Shown one piece after another: positions 11,901 to 23,500 of a stretch of 64,000 bases of DNA. Under the pieces are notes generated by a model. The model searched no databases. It had not been told where the DNA came from and worked only from the letters and a program-made list of their open reading frames with translations. How positions within the stretch are numbered: the first letter of the stretch is position 1; every line of letters starts with the position of its first letter. The DNA is from Pomacea canaliculata (taxonomy: Eukaryota; Mollusca; Gastropoda; Architaenioglossa; Ampullariidae), in NCBI RefSeq assembly GCF_003073045.1, contig NC_037590.1, forward strand, positions 29,042,449 through 29,106,448, read 5' to 3'. Position numbers and translations under genes: made by a program.

Positions 11901-14900
11901 GGCAAGTTACCGTTGCCAAACAAAAAAAAAATTTAAGTAAGTTATCACGTACCAATAGTACTCTTGGAAAGTTACACTTTTGCCTGAGCTTGTTTCAAAC
12001 GTGTCAGATGGATTCTTATCCCACTCAATGTCATCTATTCTGTAGGTCTTGTTGTTGTATCTTGTGAGCACAATACATCCGAGTAAATTTTTGATCACAT
12101 CATCCTGAAAAGAACTGGGCTTTTCCTGGGCCAGTTTGCTCCTATTAAAAAAAATAATAATAATAAGCTCAAGTCTGTTGATTGTTATTTAACATGGACA
12201 ATTTGTGTGAATTGAGTCTCTGAGACTCATCTACAAAATACCAGAATAAAACTTTGACACAATTTCATGGCCATTTCCTGAAGGAAGTTATATAATTATT
12301 TATTACTATATAAAATACACGATTTTGAGCTAAATGCCTTGTTTATATACCATGCCTTTATAGCGTTCAAGCATTCTGCTAGCAGAACATGCAGCACAGC
12401 TTATGAATCAATGATACAGTGAAAACACAGCCAAACAAAACTTTTAGCTTTTAGTCTAACCTGCTTAAAACAATTTGACAGTTTGATATGTAAAAATTGA
12501 AAGACTTGAACTTGTGAGTTTAGACAGGTCCAAAACCTGAACTTTCTAGAATAAATATGAAAAAATAACATGTTCTCATATAACCTGTGCTAAATGGTAT
12601 GTCAGAAGATTGTCTATTCTTACATCATATCCAAAACTGTCTCAGTGCGTAAGACTCTGTGAGAAGAATCTAACATCAGGAACAGTCCACCTTCATGCTC
12701 TTTGATAGCAGAGATGTAACCTGGCCAAACTTCCAACCTGAAAGAATTCAGGACAATGTTTTAAGATTTTCAATGAAAATATCCCATTACTACTTGTTAA
12801 ATTCTCTTAGCAGTTAAAACAAAATGCTATTACCCTATCATGAAAACAGATGATAGAAAAACTCTTACGTGTACAAAAGAAACTGACACATTTATATGTA
12901 CATGAAAATGTAAACAGTTTCATATCTTCGGGTCAGTCAACTCATTCTTGACACTGTATGTTATGTAAGGATTTAACATACAGACTTTATGTTCAAAATT
13001 TATGTTAATATTATAGAAGTTACTGCCTCCATTTAGCTTCATGGCGATGTCACTAATTCTTAGTGCATTTCCTGTCGTTCAAGCAGTTCATTAATACAGA
13101 TAACTGTGTGCAAGTTTTGTTTAATCAGATCACACTTAACCACAGTGCAATAACAGCCCAATTTTAAGACAATTTAAAAGCTAAATATCAGAGATCTCTT
13201 AAATATATAAATTAACAAATGTACTAACAAAATTAAACTTTAAAAACAAGGAAACAAAAGCAAAAAGTTGCAATCTTAAGTCATCTACTCTGCATGACAG
13301 AAAGATGCAACTGGCAGTTTTGTTTTGTTTTTTATTTCGTTGGAAAGTGTTTTCAATTATATATTTGCACTTGCTACAGGGGAACAAACAGGTGAAGATC
13401 AAAGATGGAAAGCTACTAACAAAGCAAAAAAAAATTTGTAAAGCAAGTTATTAAAAGGCCAAAGAATATTTGTCGGTTAAAAAAAAAGATATCTCGCTAA
13501 AGCCAGAAAAAGCAGTAGTGATTAGTACCATAATTACTGAAATACAATTGTGTGCAATGTAATGCACTATTAATATCAGTGCACTTTTGTGTAGAGGGGT
13601 ACATGTCATCTACTTTGGATGAATGGATCCAATTTTTTATTATCAAATAAACCAACACGAGGTGTTTCTGGCTTTTGTTTTTAACCATTTATAATATGAA
13701 ATAATTAGTAAAACAGATACTTACTTATGTGCAGGGACATTACTTGGAGTGCTGGGGTTGTAATAGTATCTCCCCACTTGACACATTTGCAGAATGTGCA
13801 TGACCCTACATGTTAGAGAAAAATGATTTTTTTTTTTAAAACAGCTCCTCATACATCATCATACTCAAGATACCAAACTAACAATGAACATATAATGCAA
13901 TCAGTATAAAGGATACTCATTTTTTTCTATAGTGTCATTTTTCTCTGCTCAACACAGTAAGATGTCTATTTACAGCTGTTTTATACCCCTAACTCCCAAG
14001 AATTTCTTGCGTCAACAGTAGTTTCAGCAGACATGATCATCTATCTCTGGGGTGCCCAACCTATACCCTGCTCATTTTAACCAGACACAACATAATTTCA
14101 TTTTTAATATCATGTTCAGAAAAACCGCCATGTTCTGGCCCATAAGATTTTAAATCATGTCCAGTGTGGTCCTTGAGCGAGAAAAGGTTAGACACAACTG
14201 ATCTATCTTTATATCTGACTCGCGACTGTTAATTTATCTCAAAACCTCTTTGAGCACACTGAGTCATCTCTATGGGCAGGAAATTGCACTATGCAAGTAA
14301 ATTATTTTAGTTTTTAACTCATTCACTTTGCATAGCACGCCCATGACTGAACATTTTGACCATATATATTATTAGAATATACATTAAAATTTAAATCTGT
14401 ATTACTTGTCATTTTTGGTTGATGGAGTGCTCATCCATATTGAATTGACAAACCAGAAACCATCACAAACTTGGTGCTTTATCAACTGAATTATGTTTTA
14501 GCTTAGTTTATTCCTTGTTACTCCTCAAGAAGCATAGGGCTGCAACAACACCTCACCAGCAGACCCAGTTTTGGGCAGCACCCCTCAGATGGTTCCAACA
14601 TCCTTTGCCTTGCTTTCTACTGTTCTTTTCCAAGTCTGCTTTGGTCTCCCAATTCTCCTTATTCCCTGAGGGCTTCAGTCAAGTGCCTGCCCGGCAATGG
14701 TGTCAGCTGGTTTGCACAAAGTGTGTCCTACCAGCCCATTTGAACATGAACTATCCTGGTGAAACCCTGCTTGTTCTGGTCTGTCTCTTGTCTAGTGCCT
14801 TCTTCAGTCTCTCTAGTATTACCCTTATCAGGACTTTGCTGGGGATGAAAAGCAGCATGATCATCCCACCCATTGTTGCACTTGGAGAGGTCTCATTTCT

Positions 14901-17900
14901 TTGATAACTAGACCAGGTGGCCTAGTTTCAAGTCTGATGGTACTAGCTCTTGTTCCCAGATCTTGTGCAGGAGGGGCTGTAAAAGTTTTGCTGTTGTTTC
15001 TGGGTCTGCCTTTTGTGCTTCTGGGGGGTATGTCATTTGAGCCTGCTGCTTTGTCACTTTTCATGCTTTTGATATCTTTGATAATTTCTTTCTTAGTGGA
15101 AGGGCTGGTGTTGACATGAAGTTGTTCAGTTGCTGATGGTGTCTAATGGTGGATGAGGTATGATCTCTTCAAAGTGTTCTGTCCAGCAGTCTCTTTGTCG
15201 CTTGTTGTGCTCTTGCTGTCTTTGTTTTTCCCTGGCTTGTTTGGGTTAATGTTCCTGCCTGACAGAGTTCATGTTATTTCATATAGTTGCTTCATGTTTC
15301 CCTGTATAGCTGATGTCTCTGCTTCTTCTTTCAGTTCATGGGTGAAGCGTCTCTTGTCCTCCCTGACAGACATCTTCGCTTGGCAGTTGGCTTCCAAATA
15401 TTCAGCTCTGAGACCTTCCTTCTTTTGCTGGTCTTGACACTGGTTGAGCTTCTGTTTCAGTCCCTTTCAATCTACCCAGGTCTCTGGAGTCATCCATTCC
15501 TTGTGTTTTCTTTTCCTCTACCCTAAAATATCTGTACAGGTTGTTTTCCAAATGCTCTTGAGTGTTGACCACTTTTCTTCCACTGATTCTTCTGTCAGTC
15601 CTGAAAGGGTCTCATACTTATTCTTGATTTCACAGTTATAAATCTCCCTTGTTTCCTTGTTCTTGAGGAACTGATATTAACTTGTGTGGTATGCCTGCTG
15701 GATCAGTGAAGGACTTCAGCTTAATCTTGAAGACTGCCACTACTTTGGCATTTAGGTTTCCCATAATGATCTTCAGATCTCTTTTTGTTGTGCGGTCAAA
15801 CAGAGATCGCAAAGAGCTGTAGAAGTCTTCTTTTTCCTCTTCATCTGCTGCATTTGTTGGTGCCTAGCATTGGATGATAGTGATCTTCCTTCCTTTAGTG
15901 TTGAATCTTGCTGACATGAGCCATGGTGAGACTGGTGCCCAGGCTATCATCGCCTTTGTTGCCTCTATTGACATCAACAGTGCTACTCCCTGGGTATGAT
16001 CGTGGTCCAGGTCTTTGTGGCCAGAGTAAATAATGGTTTCTCCTGATGTTAGTCTGGTCTGGTCAATTCCATTTCACTGGTTTAGCATAACCCGAGAACC
16101 CTGATGTTGTATTTTCTCATTTTGCTTGCCACTTGAGCTGATGCACTTTGTACCGGGTTCTGATGTTCCAGGTCCCTATCCTGGTTCTTGCCTTGGTCGT
16201 CAAAAAATGGTCAGCGAGCTGGCTTCCCTAAGGCTTTCATCAGACGCATCATAAGCTCTTCTAGAAAGGAATCTTCCTGACTAGGCCCCTGTTGTGGTAC
16301 TGTTGCCATTTCTGTAACAGCCTTTTTTTTTTTTTTTACATGAGTGGGTCATTAGCCCAAAGCAAAACCCCTACCTGGAATGCCAGGGTGCAACATTTTA
16401 GTCTGGCCTCTACCCTAACAGACCTGTTCGGCTTGATTAGACCTGCCAGGAGCACAAGGCTCCTGCTGATATAGCTCTGTGGACTGACAAGGCACACAAG
16501 CCACCACATCACTACAAGTTGCACCAATTGGTGGAGCTGAATTATTGCCTACTTTCAAATATAACAAAATACCTGATTGGTTTACTTTTTTTCCAACTAA
16601 TCCATAGTAGAATTATTACTAAAGGTATCAACAGTTTCTTCTCTTACTTGTTTATTTATGCATAGTGTGTGTTCTTCTGAAATGCTACCCTGTATGAGAA
16701 AAGTTAGTGCGTGGGAGCACCACAGGAAGTGACTGATATCTGTATAAAAGAAATTTTTAAGGTCTACTTTTTTAAATCTGTCGGCAAAGAAGAAACAAGT
16801 CACAAATAATACCTGCGAAGTAAAATATTGTAGAGATGTGGACACTGCTCAGAAGGTAATTGTTTGGTAAACTTTACAATTAGTTTAATTTTTTTTCCAT
16901 CTGTTTTCCGTGTGGAGAATAAAACAGTCTCCTGAAAAATAAAATAAGATTTCCAAGGAATGCACACATCCCATTAAAAGCTCCATAATGTGCAAGTCTC
17001 CAAGATTGGAAGCACTTGCATGTACATGCCAGATAGTACTAGACAAATAATAACACCACTCCTTTGTAAGTAGAGCAACATTTAAAATATGCATTAGGGA
17101 ATTGTGTATTCAAGAAGAGTATCATCACTTACCAACACACAATTCTGCAAAAGTAAAATGCATTCAAATTTAAGATCATGGTCCTATGCATCATCTTAGG
17201 CCTTCTTCCTGATTAAAAAAAGAATGAAAGTATATTTTACAAGAATGTTTTCTTCCCTTCTGCCTTAAAAAGTAATTGTAACCAATGCAATGTATCATTT
17301 TTGCCTGTCTACTAATTTCTTTTTGAGATAACAACAATGTTGTCTGACATCAGCATAAATGCACATTTGTGTATGCGTGTGTGCATGCATAAGAATACTG
17401 AGTGCAATACCACCAGCAACAAAAATTGTACCTCATTTGGGAGTTTGGTGGGCATATACAATATGCTTCCATCAAACAGTCTGATATTAAAAATATCTTT
17501 GTGTTCACCCAGTAGTCCACACCGCATGGCTTTGCTTTCACAAGGTGGCTGAAAGGCAACTGAATACTGATAGATGAAGCTGCTCTTTACCCTGAGTTTT
17601 ATGTAGTTGGAGGCAAGCCTCAGGCTAAAATAAAGAGAAAGTTAAAAGAAATTCACATTTCGGCATGCTTCCTAAAAATATTTTCAACTGTCAGCGCCTC
17701 TGCATTTAGAAATGTCACCCACATTTTGACCATAACATAGAAACAAATAATTGTTAAAACTCAGAATCATTATTATTAAACTAAGAAGAAATGATTTATC
17801 ATTTACAAGTAACAGTCAGTTCTCATGCAGCAGTTACAATTTGTTAATTAGAAGTTTGGACTAATTTACTAAAAGCATTAGCTGCACTCAGTATGCCTCT

Positions 17901-19931
17901 AGCTTCTGAAGCAAAACAGAGCAATCTTGTTAAGGGAGCTCACCCTTCTAAAGTTCATGAGTGCACTCATCATATGCACATTCTTTCTATTTCTCTACCC
18001 CTAGATAATTTACAATACATTTAGCATTTTCTTGACAAAAACTTTTAAATCAAAAGGTCACTTACGGTTTACGCCTGATCCTGGGCGGCTGATTGTTGGC
18101 TTGCGATTGTTGGCTTTCATGTTTGTGCTTGCTGCTGCAACAGGCAAAGACAATTCCTGGGTCCTAACTGTGTTATCAACACATTCAACTGGAGAAGATA
18201 TGGTAGAATCGATAGCTCCACGTCCCAGTGACTGCTTGGAGCCTATCATGTTTGCCAGCGATGACCCTCGGCCCAATGATGGTTGCTCAGCACTGCAATC
18301 ATGATCATATATAGATTTTCCAGTACCAAATCCAATAAATATAAAAGTCAAATAGTCACAACCTTTTCAACCCATGAACAGTACTATGAATATAAATAAA
18401 TGTACACTTAAGTTGTTATTTCTGAAACAATAAATAGCAAATATTTACATCTATAGTCATGCTGTTCATTAAGAAAAATATGTTGTGGCCCAATGCTCCT
18501 CAAGAAGTAACAAGGATTAAACTAATAAACTCATTAAGAAATAACAGCTGATTGTTGAAAAATGCCTTCAGCCACACACAGCACTGAAGCATCAAAGGCA
18601 GACTGTTGGAATACCTGTATCACAAATTTAAAAATATTAATGTCTTTATAAGCAAAACTATTACACCCAATCATCAACAGAGCTTACTATTTTTAACTGC
18701 TCCAAGACTTTTTCCTTTTACACTTTTATTTAGATTTAGGTTTTATGAATCTAATGAAAAAAACCCAAGGAATAATGTGCAACCTCTTTAAAAACAGTAC
18801 TGGATTAACTTTATTACCATTTCATCATTGCAAGCATTCCTGCTAAGTTTCCTCTACCCATTGGTTGTATGCCTGCAAAACCAAAAAAATAAGCATAAGA
18901 AAACTCTCCTTTTTATCATGAGTGTGTGTTTGTGATGAAACATTTAAATTTAGCCCATCAAAGCACTTAAAATGAATGCAAATCCAGCAATGACATAAAA
19001 GTTTTATTTTTCTTGCTAAAGATGTATTTAACTTAGCCACAAAACATAAAAATTCTGTTTACCGGTATTTTGATCAGCAAAACTTGCACGCCTGTTTCCA
19101 GGGACAGAATCCAATCCAACATCTACATGTTCCCTAGGCACAGCATTATGCTGTAGCAGAGATTGTTCTTGCAGTTGCAAAGCAGCTCCTCGTCCCAGTC
19201 CTAAACCATGACCCAGGCTGGTTCCTTGTGCTGAACCTGCCCGACTAATCTGCAATTAGAACTTTTCTCTCTCAAATTATCTGTTGCATAAAAGAAATGT
19301 TAATTTTTAAGTTTCTTTTTTTACCTGAGCATTACTCAGGGTTGAAATTTTATAGAAAAATACCTAGTGTTACTTCTGCTTAATGTTGCATCTGAAATCA
19401 AATAAAGGTACCTCGAGTGATATTCAGGGTAAACTATTTTTACCTTACTTTTCAAGCCTAAATAACAGAATTAATGCTGAGGTTCTATACTTGCAATAAC
19501 AAAGAAAATATTTGTAAATATTTTATCATGACATAAAACTTGAGCAATACCAGAAAATATCTACATTAATTCAAGTATAAGGTATCAACTTGTAGCACTT
19601 AATAAAAAGTTTTATCATCTTATATGCAAATACAGTACTTGTAACTGATGATCATGATGATGATGGATCGTGGATAGGGCAGAAGTGCGGTACCCAAACT
19701 ATAGCCCTATTACTAGTTATCACATGACACATTGAAATTTCCTTTTTTTTCTGTTATGAAAGATTCTTTATCATAACAGAAATAAGAAAATGCCATTCTA
19801 GATCATTGCATATTTGTACATGTAAAGCTATGATTATACTGTACCTGTGGATCTTTTTTCAAGGCTTCTAATATAGCAAGACCCCGACCACCTCTTCCGA
19901 AGCCACTGCCTGAGAGTCCCTGAGAGGCCAT
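2927..19931 (-). CDS. PIWIL2: PIWIL2-like PIWI-clade Argonaute, complete, 19 coding exons plus a proposed 4-nt microexon
   Basis: piRNA-binding slicer of the germline that silences transposons. Coding exons, 5' to 3' on the minus strand: 19931-19845, 19249-19063, 18872-18818, 18292-18066, (17947-17944 proposed), 17624-17432, 16931-16813, 13805-13725, 12737-12624, 12141-11953, 11770-11695, 9926-9825, 9694-9554, 8835-8530, 7455-7360, 7263-7147, 6893-6672, 6531-6343, 4400-4330, 3708-3531, 3013-2927. With the microexon this gives 946 residues. The N-terminus has GRG motifs; PAZ spans about 320-450 ([12 protein letters not shown]); MID and PIWI follow. Slicer residues are seen as [16 protein letters not shown] and SPTHY, and the protein ends in LFFL, as PIWI proteins do. 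PIWIL2 rather than PIWIL1 is favoured by [29 protein letters not shown] and GTVLDHT. All junctions keep phase except 18066/17624. AATAAA at 2297-2292 (minus) may end the transcript. Confidence 0.94.
4731..6120 (-). mobile_element. L2/CR1-like non-LTR retrotransposon, 3' part, in a PIWIL2 intron
   Basis: Minus-strand pieces of a reverse transcriptase lie here: 5992-5768 contains [16 protein letters not shown] and [11 protein letters not shown] (the YADD active-site box), and 5507-5013 contains [12 protein letters not shown] and the C-terminal HWL region. The 3' end is at the left, where the minus strand finishes in ATT repeats after gcgctttacaaattttgc. Frameshifts make it inactive. It lies between the PIWIL2 exons at 4330-4400 and 6343-6531, in the same orientation as the gene. 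Related 3' ends occur at 9972, 24573, 30480 and 50371. Confidence 0.85.
9972..10640 (-). mobile_element. L2/CR1-like retrotransposon 3' fragment in a PIWIL2 intron
   Basis: Same family as the copy at 4731-6120. It shares aataaatgcaaaatttgta, the aaggattcaataatgggcag segment and the ctttctggagtttgtg segment in the same order. It begins about 45 bp upstream of the acceptor of the PIWIL2 exon 9825-9926 (in transcription order it lies just before that exon). It is truncated and frame-broken. Confidence 0.8.
10725..10922. mobile_element. hAT-like MITE with perfect 8-bp target-site duplication, in a PIWIL2 intron
   Basis: The 198-bp element has terminal inverted repeats: left CAGTGGTTCTTAACC and right GGTTAAGAATCACTG (14 of 15 matching). 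It is flanked by perfect 8-bp repeats tattagac at 10717-10724 and 10923-10930. The interior contains cgaaccctaggggttcggtgagtc-like sequence shared with the element at 899-1073, and it is noncoding. It sits in the PIWIL2 intron between exons 11770-11695 and 9926-9825. Confidence 0.92.
14048..14200. mobile_element. Possible degraded hAT-like MITE
   Basis: One end reads ggggtgcccaacc and the other gaaaaggttagacacaac, an imperfect inverted pair resembling Charlie/hAT-type termini. The middle has ttctggccca. No clean target-site duplication was found, so this is tentative. It lies in a PIWIL2 intron. Confidence 0.4.
14502..16540 (-). mobile_element. RTE/BovB-like non-LTR retrotransposon, degraded, in a PIWIL2 intron
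   Basis: Read on the minus strand, the right-hand part encodes an endonuclease: [20 protein letters not shown], then [20 protein letters not shown], as in RTE-clade elements and the bovine BovB-derived CFDP2. The middle-left (15064-14861) encodes the start of the reverse transcriptase, [14 protein letters not shown], with the KKGDLSKCNNWRG-type motif shifted across frames. Several frameshifts and stops make it dead. The 3' end at the left (ctagtttattccttgttactcctc-like) is shared with fragments at 1526 and 18477. It lies in the intron between the PIWIL2 exons 16931-16813 and 13805-13725, in sense orientation. Confidence 0.85.
18477..18531 (+). mobile_element. 55-bp 5'-truncated RTE-like insertion with 10-bp target-site duplication
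   Basis: The insert reads ggcccaatgctcctcaagaa then gtaacaaggattaaactaat, which is the 3' end of the RTE-like family at 14502-16540 in opposite orientation. It is flanked by direct repeats cattaagaaa at 18467-18476 and 18532-18541. This is the expected product of extremely short target-primed reverse transcription. It lies in a PIWIL2 intron. Confidence 0.75.
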
Positions 19932-21250
19932 TTCTAAGCCAGATTATGATGGACAGGATGGGGTTCTGCAAGTGCAACACAATCACTGTTATACTAATGC
20001 TGGATGAATACTATACTTTTCCATTTGAATTTCTAGTAACATTAGTTTGTGGTGGTAAGAAAAATACAGGCATATCAATATCATTGCATCCGTGAAAAAA
20101 TCTAGAACATTTGGATAAGGTCCCCCTGATTCTTTCCTGTACAGAGTAGAGTATTAATACCTATCAAAGCAATACATATCTTTACATTCTAAAACTAACT
20201 TAATAGCACGTTTTTGTACTCATTGTTTTCTATTTTATCATAGATCTTTCTATCATTGGCAAACAACTTACAAGTAATGAACAACATGTCTGATAAATAA
20301 TTTGCAAACACACTAAACAATAATTGTCCTAAAATACCTCCCTGGAATTCCATTCATCTTCTCATATCTAATAATGAAGTTATGTCTTCTATGACTTCAA
20401 GTAATTGCATCACACATATTTTACCTAGAACCATGTTGATATTCTGCATACATTTCATTATTGACAAAATATTTTCTAGACCAATCTCTCCAAAACCTTG
20501 CACACTTACTAGTCTACAATCACCAGGATCCTACTTCAGTCCTTTCTTAAACAATGCTATTACCTTCTGTCAAGTCCCCTACTTCCAGTGACATTAATTA
20601 ATGAACACAATAGAACAGATAGCTCGACACTCAACTACTTTAAAATCGTTGGGGATATAAAATCTGAACCTTGCGATCTGTAATTGTTTGAGTTCCTCAA
20701 TGTTTTGTTGTTGCTGGGTTTTTTTTTTTTTTTTTTTTTATTTTTTTGTGGAATGGCTTGTAAGGGTGTTACTCTTACGTCTATTTAAAAATCTCCCCTG
20801 ATATTTCTATGTAAAACCTCTAGGAAAAAACTCATTAAACGTGTCTGCATTTTCATAACCAGAAAACCATCCTTCTTCCGGAAGGCACCGATACCGATGT
20901 TCACCTTTCTTCCCAATTGAATATATCTCCAAAACAAGTGATGTAGGTAAAATCTATCATAAGGCAGCGCAAATTATCGTTCACACCTAAAAACCTATCC
21001 ACAAGTATTAGTATATGCTTCATTTACAATGACAGTATCCAGGAAGCACTGAACACATATTAAAATGTATGCTCTAAAAGATAACTCACCACGTGTGCTA
21101 TTTTGAACGCGGATTTATTCTTCGTATGAAAGTTTTCTCCCATGTGGTTTTGTGACTGAATCAAAACAACCAAGGCTGTTAAGATTCCCGGATGATGTAA
21201 AGAGTGATTTCCCTTGGCACTGTCGGCGTAGACATGGACGGATATAGAGA
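19932..21250 (-). promoter_or_regulatory. PIWIL2 5' UTR exon, long first intron and promoter side
   Basis: The coding start exon begins at an acceptor (ttgcag) giving a 34-nt leader at 19965-19932. A good donor, cacgtg|gtgagt, at 21090/21089 marks a likely noncoding first exon running to about 21250. It contains an ATG at 21143 that opens an upstream frame overlapping the PIWIL2 start. The intron between holds a poly-T run near 20720-20740 and no recognisable coding sequence. The transcription start itself is not visible. Confidence 0.5.
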
Positions 21251-21259
21251 TATTGGTTC

Positions 21260-23500
21260 GTGGTATGAATGCTGAAGCAACAGCGAGTTATGATCGACGT
21301 TTAAGTTCTGCATCCCACTACCTTTCACGATAGAAACAAAGGCACAGTTGCAGACGAAACGATGTAATTGACCGAATGGAACACGCGGTTGTTGGAGTCT
21401 GGTGCTTGAAAAACATCTTTAAAATGTAATTTTACTGACACTGGTTAATGGGAGAGGTTTCTCTGCTCCCTACTTTTACAACACATTTTATGTGAGTGGA
21501 AAAGTGCCAGGATATCATTTGTTTGAGAGATTCAAACCTGAATGTTTATTATTCTGTAAAAGATTAAATATTCACCAGAGAATGGTAGACTTTATTCCAC
21601 AATCCACATTCAGGGTTAGGGTTATCAGCATTATGTGTTACAGCTTATGTCATACACTCTTACAACCACACATCCATTATCAAATGGAAAAAAAATGTCC
21701 GGAGAAAAGTCAAGTATGTGGATCATTCTATATTTTCAACTTTAGCTCTGCTTCTCACAAAGTTGTGGCATCTGTTTACAAGGCTGGCTGTCTTGCTGTG
21801 ATATAGCCTTAGTTGGCTGACTTGGTTAAACACCAATTTCCCACCCCTCCCACAAAGAGTGCCAATATAGACCACTGTGTGTCTATATAAAAATTATAGT
21901 TATTGATTCAGCGGGAAATGCAACACCCAAGCAGGCAGTCCTAGCCAAGTTTTAAATCATACTACAATGCATAGGATCAATGAATTTTATATTTTCTGGC
22001 ACTTAATACATAAGTAACCCAACTGTAACCTGTTTTAAAGAATTTAGCAACTCATCGAGGGCTAATTTTCAGTGTACTGCAACACCACCTTACATCTTGC
22101 TCTTTGCACTCATGTATATATCTTCTTAGTTTTTCTTAAATGCAGAATAAGTGATTGTTTGTATCAGACCGCCTTTGCATAACGACAATTTCTTTGAAGT
22201 TACTTAATTTTTCTTGAATTACAGCTTCACAAATCAAATATCGCCCACATCCTAAATATTCTCTAAATAGAAAATGCAATAAATCTTTATTAATTCTTTT
22301 CACAAAACTGTTTTTTTTTTTTCTGCCAACATGAGAACATCACTTTACACAGAACATTGACACAAGCTGTTAAAAGAACATATACTGACTACATCCAATT
22401 TATGCTGGCATTTACAGTTTCTCTTGCAATTAGTAAAAATCTGTACACATCCATGAGTACCACAAACTTATTGTAAAATATCTCAAGGGGAATCTGCAAA
22501 TGTATGCTCACAAAACTTCTTCTACATAAATTGGACGTTACTGCAGATGAATAAGTCTCACAATGTATCTGCTGAAAATAATTCTTTCATTCAACATTGC
22601 ACTACTACTGTTTTCAACTAACAGGACGTAAAAAGGTATTGTGCACATAGTTTTCCTTAAAAGTTTCAGCATATCCCATGCTTTCCGCACAATGTTCACT
22701 CAGGTGTCAGGGAGACCAAATTATGCATAGAATGCATCGCACCATCATTAAGTCAGATAGCTGGATTGATGCAACGACACCTGACCCTTGGCGTGAGAGC
22801 CATCAGAGTATGTCCGAGATGGAGCCACGGGCTGACCAGACAAAATGGCAATGGGCTGTAAAAAGCATTTGAGAGATACCAGACTGTGACTGAATAGATG
22901 GAATCATCCTGTGATGACCAGCTGGCATCATAGAAGCAAGGCATATGACGGTCATCCTGGGAACTTTATTGGTTGTTCTAATAGTTTTGTATACCGTACA
23001 AAATTGCAACCCTAGCTTTTTGCAATTTTGAGGGCACACTTGCAGTCTATGTTACTGCAACTCTGTCCAAATTTGTCAATTCTACGTTACTCTGCTCCTC
23101 TAGAGAAAAGCTGCTGACCATTCCTAGGATTAACTAGGTCATTTTATGGGCGTAGGTCTACCTTTGTTGCCCCAGCTATCTAGAATTTCCTTTCCCTTCA
23201 GCTGAAACATGCATCGTCATTATCAGGACTTAAGCAGCAGCTAAGACACAGTTGTTCAGTTGTGCTTTTTGAGTGATAGTATGTGCTTGTTTTTTAGACA
23301 ATACAGAATCTTGTTATGCTATTTTTACAATCAAAGTGTGGGTGCAATGTTTTTGTAAAGAGCTGTGAACCATTAGGGAATGGTGCTCTGTATCATTATT
23401 ATTATTTCCTAGGATGTTTTTTCCACACTGTTTTTGGTATGACGAAATCGTCTTAAATCACCAGGGTTTTTTTTTTCATCCAAGGATGCATGGTGTTTGT
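21260..23500. other. Intergenic region and NUBPL 3' side
   Basis: No gene is recognised here. On the minus strand an AATAAA lies at 22291-22286, which could serve NUBPL with a 1.2-kb 3' UTR. Homopolymer T near 22311-22322. The only other recognisable item is the retrotransposon fragment at 23040-23408. Short open frames at 21492-21806 and 22678-22872 show no family motif and look like chance. Confidence 0.4.
23040..23408 (+). mobile_element. L2/CR1-like retrotransposon C-terminal and 3' end fragment
   Basis: With one frameshift the plus strand reads like the reverse transcriptase tail: VAPAIWNFLS, then LQLKHASSLSGLKQQLRHS (the family pattern is AAPxLWNSLPxxLRxxxSLSxFKxxLK). The 3' end runs into aatggtgctctgtatcatta and then ATT repeats, the typical 3' tail of this clade. 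It lies just downstream of the NUBPL stop, in antisense orientation to NUBPL. Confidence 0.7.
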
